The notes under the pieces were generated by a model, which saw nothing but the letters and a program-made list of their open reading frames with translations, did no database searches and was not told where the DNA came from. DNA of 9,235 nt from an uncultured Gammaproteobacteria bacterium (GTDB lineage Bacteria > Pseudomonadota > Gammaproteobacteria > Pseudomonadales > Azotimanducaceae_A), in NCBI GenBank assembly GCA_913049565.1, contig CAJWZG010000107.1:1-9235 (forward strand), read 5' to 3'. Positions 1 through 5,056 of this stretch are shown piece after piece. Each line of letters starts with the position of its first letter. Within the stretch, counting starts at the first letter, position 1. Position numbers and translations under genes: made by a program.

Positions 1-1364
1 TCTTCAAGCCACTTTTGATAGGGACGACGGCTGGCCAGATCAGACTTTAGCTCTTCATCCGGGATCATGCGTCCTTGTTCGAAATCAATCAGGAAAATAC
101 GCCCGGGTTGTAGTCGGCCTTTTTCGATGACCTTGGCAGAATCCACAGGTACAACACCGACCTCGGATGCCATGATGCAAATATCGTCATCGGTGATGTA
201 ATAGCGCGATGGGCGCAGGCCGTTCCGGTCAAGAATGGCGCCGATGCAAGAACCGTCTGAGAACGCGATGGAGGCGGGTCCATCCCAGGGTTCAATCAGG
301 CAGGAGTGATATTCGTAAAAGGCTTTTTTCTCTGCGGACATGCCGCTGTGCTGTTGCCAAGCCTCCGGGATCATCATCAGCAGCGCTTCGGGCAATGTTC
401 GGCCGGACATCAGCAGGAATTCCAGCACGTTGTCAAAGGTGCCAGAATCGGAGCAATCGGGTTCCACGATGGGGAAGAGCTTTTTGATGTCTTCGCCGAA
501 ATAGTCTGAGGCCACAGTGCCTTCACGGGCGTTCATGGCATTGATGTTGCCCAGTAAAGTGTTGATCTCGCCGTTGTGGCTCATAAAGCGACTGGGTTGA
601 GCGCGATCCCAAGACGGGAATGTATTGGTGCTGAAGCGCGAGTGCACCATGGCCATATGGCTCTCGTAACCCGGGTTCATCAGGTCCCCAAAGAAAGGAA
701 AGAGCTGATCGGGTGTGAGCATGCCTTTGTAAATGATGACGTTGGTCGACAGAGAGCACATGTAGAAGAGGTGCGCTTGAGTCACGCTCTCGTCTTTGCG
801 CGCCAGATGAGCACTGTGCTTGCGAATCGTATATAGCTTGCGCTCAAAGGATTCGTTTTCCATGCCGCCGATAGCACCCTTGCCGACGAACAGCTGCTCG
901 AAGGAGGGCATTGCGGCGCGAGAGGCCTTGCCGACATTGGCGATATCAGGGTTGGTGGGCAGTTCGCGCCAGCCGATCAGAGTCTGGCCTGCGTCGTCAA
1001 TGGCCTGTTCGATGATGGCTTTGCAGCGAGCACGCTGGACTGGGTCTGTGGGCAGGAAAATATTGCCGACACCGTACTCACCGAGTTTTGGTAACTCTCG
1101 CCCGAATAACTCTTCGGCCAAGGCATTAAAGAAGCTGTGGGGCATTCCGGTCATCACACCTGCGCCGTCGCCCGTGTTCGTTTCGTAGCCAACGCCGCCA
1201 CGGTGCTCCATGCAGCAGTTCATCTCGAAAGCGTCCTGCAAAATTTTGTGACTGGGTCTGCCCTTAATGTCGCAGACGAAGCCGACGCCGCAGCCGTCTT
1301 TTTCGTTGGCGGGATCGTACAGCCCGTTCTTTTGCGGGAAGTTGCCGTTAAATGTCAGCGTCAT
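1..1364 (-). CDS. gltB: Glutamate synthase (GOGAT) large subunit, N-terminal part, cut by window edge
   Basis: This is the glutaminase end of the large subunit of glutamate synthase, which makes two glutamates from glutamine and 2-oxoglutarate in cytoplasmic ammonia assimilation. I translated 454 codons by hand; the rest (family length about 1,500 residues) lies beyond position 1. The class II glutamine amidotransferase domain fills nearly all of it. After a 24-residue propeptide comes the nucleophile Cys25 in KDGCGVGF, which becomes residue 1 on processing. Further family blocks are MEHRGGVGYETNTGDGAG, HSRFSTNTFPSW, SHNGEINTL and LDRNGLRPSRYY. The ATG at 1364-1362 is chosen because it gives the usual short propeptide and an in-frame TAA lies a few codons upstream; the Shine-Dalgarno is weak. 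The small subunit gltD, usually downstream, is not in the window. The identity is very secure; the pyridine-nucleotide or ferredoxin dependence cannot be judged here. Confidence 0.96.
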   Translation of the reverse strand, partial: MTLTFNGNFPQKNGLYDPANEKDGCGVGFVCDIKGRPSHKILQDAFEMNCCMEHRGGVGYETNTGDGAGVMTGMPHSFFNALAEELFGRELPKLGEYGVGNIFLPTDPVQRARCKAIIEQAIDDAGQTLIGWRELPTNPDIANVGKASRAAMPSFEQLFVGKGAIGGMENESFERKLYTIRKHSAHLARKDESVTQAHLFYMCSLSTNVIIYKGMLTPDQLFPFFGDLMNPGYESHMAMVHSRFSTNTFPSWDRAQPSRFMSHNGEINTLLGNINAMNAREGTVASDYFGEDIKKLFPIVEPDCSDSGTFDNVLEFLLMSGRTLPEALLMMIPEAWQQHSGMSAEKKAFYEYHSCLIEPWDGPASIAFSDGSCIGAILDRNGLRPSRYYITDDDICIMASEVGVVPVDSAKVIEKGRLQPGRIFLIDFEQGRMIPDEELKSDLASRRPYQKWLE

Positions 1365-1515
1365 AGATCGTCTCAGTTATCTTCGTGACCAAGCCTTGGC
1401 TAGGTAAATTTCGCCCGGTGACTGCGTCCAAACGTCAGTACACAAGGGGCTTTCCACATCAAGCTAAGCGCTTTGTGGGCCAATTTAGAGGGTCACGGTG
1501 CCTTGACTGCGCGAC

Positions 1516-1544
1516 TTGCGAGCAATCACGGGCGTTTTTAATAT
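1516..1544 (+). promoter_or_regulatory. Candidate sigma-70 promoter for the Nudix gene
   Basis: A TTGCGA box (1516-1521, 4 of 6 to consensus) stands 17 bases before TAATAT (1539-1544, 4 of 6). Transcription would begin near 1551, giving a leader of about 175 bases with both stem-loops. The spacing is ideal but the boxes are mediocre, so this is only a candidate. Confidence 0.3.
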
Positions 1545-1571
1545 GGTTTGACTAGTGCTCCGTAAATGAGC

Positions 1572-1601
1572 GCCGGCCGAGGGCTCTCTCAACCGGCCGG
1601 C
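1572..1601 (+). other. GC-rich stem-loop in Nudix leader
   Basis: GCCGGCCG at 1572-1579 is perfectly complementary to CGGCCGGC at 1594-1601, an 8-bp all-G/C stem with a 14-base loop. No T-run follows on either strand, so it is not a standard intrinsic terminator. It could be an RNA structure in the leader or, as an inverted repeat in DNA, a protein-binding site between the two divergent genes. Confidence 0.55.
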
Positions 1602-1614
1602 AACGTTCTCAAAA

Positions 1615-1725
1615 ATGTTCATTGGAATCAAGCCTGTGGTGCTCTGTGTCGAAGCTGCAGCCCAGCTTCAAAAAGGTAGCACCGGGTCGTTGCAGGTGGA
1701 AATTTCCGCTCAGGATGTGAAATAA
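1615..1725 (+). CDS. Possible 36-residue leader peptide abutting the Nudix start (doubtful)
   Basis: ATG at 1615 opens 36 codons ending in TAA at 1723-1725, and the Nudix ATG follows immediately in the same frame (TAAATG). The peptide begins MFIGIKPVVLCVEAAA; I recognise no family, and it has no run of a single amino acid that would suggest a classical attenuator. There is no Shine-Dalgarno before its ATG, which argues against independent translation. If translated it would couple to the Nudix gene by termination and re-initiation. It may equally be a chance open frame. Confidence 0.2.
   Translation: MFIGIKPVVLCVEAAAQLQKGSTGSLQVEISAQDVK
1651..1669 (+). other. Second perfect stem-loop in Nudix leader
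   Basis: GAAGCTG (1651-1657) pairs perfectly with CAGCTTC (1663-1669) around a 5-base loop. It is followed by AAAAA rather than T, so it is not a plus-strand terminator, and the minus strand has no downstream T-run either. It lies about 55 bases before the Nudix start codon. Confidence 0.5.
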
Positions 1726-2196
1726 ATGTTATCACAACGGCGGTTTCAGGCGATTGTCCATGCCTTGCTCTGGCGCCAATCATCAAACGGTCTGAAAATT
1801 TGTCTGCACCAGCGTTTTACTACGGGGGTGATGGACGGATATTGGGTCTGTCCGGGCGGCCGCATCGCTGCAGGGGAGAGACCGGTGGCCTCGGTGCGTC
1901 GGGAAATACAGGAAGAATTGTGCGTTGACGCGCTGAATCCGCGCTTAGTCGGGCTTTTGACCTTTGCGATGGCTATGCCGTTGGGCGGTCAAACCGACCA
2001 AATGACGGGTGTAAATTATGTCTTCGCCACAAATCGCTGGGATGGCGAGGCTCATGCTGCCGAGCCGCATTTGCATGGTGCTCCTATGTTTTTTGATGTT
2101 GAAAATCTGCCGGATCCGCATCCTGGGTGGGTTAGGGACATGGCAGAGCATCTCCGCAGAGAAAGTACAACGCTGATGAAACACTACACGGATTAG
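1726..2196 (+). CDS. Nudix hydrolase
   Basis: A single-domain Nudix protein of 156 residues, which would cleave a nucleoside diphosphate linked to another group using Mg2+ or Mn2+; the substrate cannot be told from sequence. The Nudix box starts at Gly45: G-x5-E51-x7-R59-E60-x2-E63-E64, then Leu-Cys-Val where the consensus has x-Gly-hydrophobic, so Cys66 replaces the usual glycine. It is preceded by GYWVCPGG, the standard strand-turn entering the box, and QRF at residues 29-31. There is no signal peptide and it is presumably cytoplasmic. The ATG at 1726 follows AGGA (1712-1715) by ten bases; an in-frame TAA directly before it rules out any longer form. It appears to be a single gene, ended by the hairpin at 2214-2237. 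It could serve in nucleotide-pool sanitation or as an NDP-sugar or GDP-mannose-type hydrolase. Confidence 0.9.
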   Translation: MLSQRRFQAIVHALLWRQSSNGLKICLHQRFTTGVMDGYWVCPGGRIAAGERPVASVRREIQEELCVDALNPRLVGLLTFAMAMPLGGQTDQMTGVNYVFATNRWDGEAHAAEPHLHGAPMFFDVENLPDPHPGWVRDMAEHLRRESTTLMKHYTD

Positions 2197-2213
2197 GGCG
2201 TTTCGTCGTTTCT

Positions 2214-2237
2214 CCGCGATTTCCTTGCGGCATTTTT
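2214..2237 (+). terminator. Likely intrinsic terminator after the Nudix gene
   Basis: CCGCGA (2214-2219) pairs with TTGCGG (2225-2230), six pairs including one G-T, around a 5-base loop. After two bases comes TTTTT (2233-2237). It lies 18 bases past the Nudix stop. The stem is short, so termination may be partial. Confidence 0.5.
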
Positions 2238-2245
2238 CCGTCAGA

Positions 2246-2282
2246 CCACTTAGAATGCCGGCTGCCTGAGATTCCACTTAGA
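2246..2282 (+). promoter_or_regulatory. Candidate mdh promoter element within a 9-bp direct repeat
   Basis: TAGAAT at 2251-2256 matches the -10 consensus in 5 of 6 bases. No -35 sits at 17 bases; TTGCGG (2225-2230) is 20 bases away and is part of the preceding terminator stem. CCACTTAGA occurs twice, at 2246-2254 (overlapping the -10) and at 2274-2282, 28 bases apart. It may be a regulator site or chance. The start of transcription would be near 2263, leaving a leader of about 40 bases. Confidence 0.25.
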
Positions 2283-2302
2283 CCATCGTTGAGAGAAAAA
2301 TC

Positions 2303-3277
2303 ATGAAAGATCCAGTATGCGTCACCATTACCGGCGCTGCCGGCCAAATCGGCTATGCGCTTTTATTCCGAGTAGCGTCAGGTGCCATGCTGGGTAAGGA
2401 CCAGCCCGTTATTCTGCAACTACTGGAAATCACCCCGGCGCTGGGTGCGGTAAAGGGCGTTGTCATGGAGCTAGACGATTGCGCCTTCCCGCTGCTGCAT
2501 GATGTGACCTATACCGATGATGCCAATGTAGCGTTCAAAGACACGGACTATGCACTGCTGGTGGGCTCGCGCCCTCGGGGTCCGGGTATGGAGCGTAAGG
2601 ATTTGTTGGAAGCGAACGCAGCAATCTTCTCTGCTCAGGGTAAGGCGTTGAACGACAATGCCTCGCCGAACGTCAAGGTGCTTGTGGTGGGAAATCCCGC
2701 CAATACGAATGCGCTGATCGCTCAACGCAACGCCCCCGACCTCGATCCGCGAAACTTTACTGCGATGACACGATTGGATCACAACAGAGCTATGGCGCAA
2801 CTCGCCGCGAAGGCCGGGAAGCATGTGGCCGATGTAGAGGGCCTATGTATTTGGGGTAACCATTCAGCTACGCAATATCCCGATATTCACCGCGCAAGCG
2901 TTGCCGGAGATGCGGCGATGTCCATGGTAGACATGGATTGGTACACGGGAGATTTTATCCCGACGGTACAACAGCGTGGTGCAGCCATTATTGAAGCGCG
3001 CGGAGCATCTAGTGCCGCGTCAGCCGCGAATGCGGCAATCGATCATATGCGCGATTGGGCGCTGGGTAGCGACACCGTACTTTCAATGGGCGTCTATAGC
3101 GATGGCAGCTACGGCGTTGCCGAAGGATTAATTTACTCTTTCCCTGTGATCTGTAGTGCTGGCGACTGGAGCATTGTCCAAGGCGTCGAAATTAACGCCT
3201 TTAGTCAGGACAAGATGGATGCGACAGAGACCGAGTTGACTGAAGAACGCGATGCCGTCGCACACTTACTGCCCTAA
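2303..3277 (+). CDS. mdh: Malate dehydrogenase (type 2, NAD-dependent family)
   Basis: It oxidises malate to oxaloacetate with reduction of NAD in the TCA cycle, in the cytoplasm. The 324-residue length is normal. The Rossmann nucleotide loop is TGAAGQIG (residues 10-17). The mobile active-site loop [13 protein letters not shown] (88-100) supplies the substrate-binding arginines Arg92 and Arg98. VVGNPANTN (128-136), RLDHNR (157-162, with the catalytic Asp159) and WGNHS (184-188, proton acceptor His187) complete the active site, and [17 protein letters not shown] (229-245) and the [10 protein letters not shown] block follow as in the family. The ATG follows GAGAG by 7 bases. It is the subfamily common in beta- and some gammaproteobacteria rather than the E. 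coli-type enzyme (recalled from family knowledge, not searched). It is apparently a single-gene unit between the Nudix terminator and the next operon; I saw no strong terminator after it. Confidence 0.97.
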   Translation: MKDPVCVTITGAAGQIGYALLFRVASGAMLGKDQPVILQLLEITPALGAVKGVVMELDDCAFPLLHDVTYTDDANVAFKDTDYALLVGSRPRGPGMERKDLLEANAAIFSAQGKALNDNASPNVKVLVVGNPANTNALIAQRNAPDLDPRNFTAMTRLDHNRAMAQLAAKAGKHVADVEGLCIWGNHSATQYPDIHRASVAGDAAMSMVDMDWYTGDFIPTVQQRGAAIIEARGASSAASAANAAIDHMRDWALGSDTVLSMGVYSDGSYGVAEGLIYSFPVICSAGDWSIVQGVEINAFSQDKMDATETELTEERDAVAHLLP

Positions 3278-3372
3278 AACTGTCGGCAGATAGTTAAATA
3301 CTCCGTATCCGGTTTCCGAGCTTCGCGTAAATCTGCCATGATCGTCGCCTAAAGTTTTTGTAAGGATCGAGC

Positions 3373-4527
3373 ATGGCAGAGAACTCCATTCGCCCATATT
3401 CCATAAACGTATCGGAAGATGACCTCCACGACCTTCGACGACGCTTGTTAGCAACGCGCTGGCCTGATGCGGAGACTCCCGACGATTGGAATCAAGGGCT
3501 GCCTCTGAGCTATGCCAAAGAGCTTTGCGAGTACTGGCAAACCGACTACGACTGGCGAGATCGCGAGGCCTACTTCAATAGCTTCGCGCAGTTCGTCATG
3601 CAGATTGACGGGCTGGAGGTTCACTTTATCCACGTGAAAAGCGGCGAGCCGAGGGCACGCCCTCTGTTGATGACCCATGGCTGGCCTGGCTCAGTCGTTG
3701 AATTTCATAAAGTTATTGGCCCCTTAACTGACCCGGTGGCACACGGTGGATCAGCAGAAGACGCTTTTCACGTAGTTTGCCCGTCATTGCCAGGGTTCGG
3801 GTTTTCAGGCAAGCCCACTGTCACAGGATGGGGCGTCGAAAAAATCGCCACAGCATGGAATGATCTAATGCTGCGTTTAGGGTACTCGCGGTACTTTGCT
3901 CAAGGAGGTGATTGGGGCTCAGCGGTCACCGCCACGATCGGCTCGCAAAACCTTGGCCAATGCGCTGGGATACACGTCAATATGGTGAGTGTTGGTCCCA
4001 CCGAGGAGGCGCTGGCCAATCCAACTGAGCGCGACAAAGTTGCGTTTGCGGGTGCTCAGTACTATGCCGAGTGGGGAGCAGGTTACTCAAAACAGCAAAG
4101 CACTCGCCCGCAAACTTTAGGTTATGGTTTGGCTGATTCACCTATGGGCCAAGCTGCATGGATTATTGAGAAATTCTATGAATGGATGGATTGCGATGGA
4201 CATCCAGAGAATATTCTTAGTCGTCAGGAGTTGATCGATAACGTCATGCTGTACTGGTTGCCGGGTACCGGGGCGTCTTCGGCGCGGCTTTATTGGGAGA
4301 GTTTTGGCTCAGCCTTTGGGGGAGCAAATAATCCGATTACGGTGCCAACGGGATGCAGTATTTTCCCCAAAGAAATCGTCGCAACACCGCGCAGTTGGGC
4401 AGAGAAACGCTACACCGATATTGTTTATTGGAATGAGTTGGAAAAGGGCGGCCACTTTGCCGCCTTCGAGCAGCCGCAGGTTTTCGTGGCAGAGTTACGA
4501 GCCTGTTTTGGCAAGATGTCGCTTTAG
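3373..4527 (+). CDS. Epoxide hydrolase, EHN-type alpha/beta hydrolase
   Basis: A 384-residue epoxide hydrolase related to microsomal epoxide hydrolase, which opens an epoxide to a diol through a covalent ester on an aspartate. The N-terminal EHN domain (about residues 5-115) contains the typical LRRRLLATRWPDAE and HFIHV segments. The oxyanion motif is HGWPGS (102-107), the nucleophile Asp180 lies in GGDWGS, the charge-relay acid is probably Glu334 in FPKEI, and the base is His361 in GGHFAAFEQP. Cap-domain tyrosines that polarise the epoxide are plausibly Tyr307 and one of Tyr230/231. All catalytic positions are intact. There is no signal peptide, so it is cytoplasmic. AAGGA (3362-3366) precedes the ATG by 6 bases. 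It is followed after 37 bases by the molybdenum hydroxylase genes with no terminator between, so it is very likely the first gene of that operon. I could not identify a convincing promoter in 3278-3372. The substrate is unknown; some family members act on juvenile-hormone-like or terpene epoxides. Confidence 0.93.
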   Translation: MAENSIRPYSINVSEDDLHDLRRRLLATRWPDAETPDDWNQGLPLSYAKELCEYWQTDYDWRDREAYFNSFAQFVMQIDGLEVHFIHVKSGEPRARPLLMTHGWPGSVVEFHKVIGPLTDPVAHGGSAEDAFHVVCPSLPGFGFSGKPTVTGWGVEKIATAWNDLMLRLGYSRYFAQGGDWGSAVTATIGSQNLGQCAGIHVNMVSVGPTEEALANPTERDKVAFAGAQYYAEWGAGYSKQQSTRPQTLGYGLADSPMGQAAWIIEKFYEWMDCDGHPENILSRQELIDNVMLYWLPGTGASSARLYWESFGSAFGGANNPITVPTGCSIFPKEIVATPRSWAEKRYTDIVYWNELEKGGHFAAFEQPQVFVAELRACFGKMSL

Positions 4528-4541
4528 ATATTTGTAGAGGG

Positions 4542-4567
4542 AACTAAGAGAGGAGTTCTTAGTTGTG
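4542..4567 (+). promoter_or_regulatory. Hairpin presenting the iorA ribosome binding site
   Basis: AACTAAGA (4542-4549) is perfectly complementary to TCTTAGTT (4557-4564). The 7-base loop GAGGAGT contains the AGGAG Shine-Dalgarno (4551-4555), and the GTG start codon (4565-4567) begins on the next base after the stem. The structure could display the site to ribosomes or hide the region around the start, setting the IorA level relative to the upstream epoxide hydrolase. This is inferred from complementarity only. Confidence 0.5.
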
Positions 4568-5056
4568 GTTAATTTGACAGTAAATGGCCGAGCGGTAGCT
4601 CTCGACATACCAAGCGACACGTCTTTGTTGTGGGCAATTCGTGACGAACTGGATTTAAAAGGAACTAAGTTTGGTTGCGGTATTGGCATGTGTGGTGCTT
4701 GTACTGTGCACGTCAATGGGGTGGCTCAGCGATCGTGCATCACACCGGTGAGCAGTGTGGCAGATGCTTCAGTTACTACGATTGAAGGGCTTAGCGTGGA
4801 TGGCGATCATCCTCTACAGCAAGCTTGGATTGCCGCTCAACCCCCCCAGTGCGGATACTGCCAGTCGGGTCAAATTATGCAGGCTGCGAGCCTGCTAGCG
4901 CAGAACAGCAACCCAGATGATGCTGCCATTGAGGCGACGATGAACGGCAACCTCTGCCGCTGCATGGCCTATACCCGCATCAGAAAAGCTATAAAAATAG
5001 CTGCGGCCGCACAGAATCTCGCAACCAATGTCGGACGGGAGGCTTCTCATGTCTGA
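4565..5056 (+). CDS. iorA: [2Fe-2S] subunit of periplasmic molybdenum hydroxylase (IorA/CoxS-like)
   Basis: The 163-residue iron-sulfur subunit of a xanthine-oxidase-family enzyme, passing electrons from the molybdenum cofactor to an outside acceptor. The plant-ferredoxin-type N-terminal domain binds one cluster through Cys38, Cys43, Cys46 and Cys58 (KFGCGIGMCGACTVHVNG). The C-terminal four-helix domain binds the second through Cys96 and Cys99 (CGYCQSGQ) and Cys131 and Cys133 (NLCRCMAY); Gln100 is the residue that contacts the cofactor in this family. There is no signal peptide, so export is expected by hitchhiking on the Tat signal of its partner. GTG is chosen as start because AGGAG lies 9 bases before it and MVNLTVNGR is the normal N-terminus. 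The end overlaps the next gene by 8 bases, implying translational coupling. The substrate is not determined by this subunit, so the ior name indicates family only. Confidence 0.92.
   Translation: MVNLTVNGRAVALDIPSDTSLLWAIRDELDLKGTKFGCGIGMCGACTVHVNGVAQRSCITPVSSVADASVTTIEGLSVDGDHPLQQAWIAAQPPQCGYCQSGQIMQAASLLAQNSNPDDAAIEATMNGNLCRCMAYTRIRKAIKIAAAAQNLATNVGREASHV

Larger units (their letters stand above)
1365..1725. other. Divergent gltB / Nudix intergenic region
   Basis: This is 361 bases without a conserved protein. It must contain the gltB promoter on the minus strand; I scanned for -35/-10 pairs there and found none I would defend (the best, TTGATG near 1460, has a poor -10 partner). On the plus strand it holds a candidate promoter (1516-1544), two perfect stem-loops (1572-1601 and 1651-1669), a 36-codon reading frame touching the Nudix start, and the 10-base palindrome GGAAATTTCC at 1698-1707 just before the Nudix ribosome binding site. 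These are listed separately. No tRNA-like fold or known riboswitch was recognised. Confidence 0.7.

Noticed and set aside
820..1188. 122-codon plus-strand open frame, and several others between 209 and 1388
   Set aside because: All are antisense to gltB, whose minus-strand translation is clearly conserved throughout.
1572..1601. Reading the GC-rich stem-loop as an intrinsic terminator
   Set aside because: No T-run follows on either strand and no gene ends nearby.
1945..2277. 110-codon minus-strand open frame overlapping the Nudix gene end
   Set aside because: No family features and no ribosome binding site; it runs through both the Nudix box neighbourhood and the terminator.
5028..5048. Earlier ATG giving seven extra residues on the IorB protein
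   Set aside because: GGGAGG lies ideally before the ATG at 5049; no comparable site precedes 5028.
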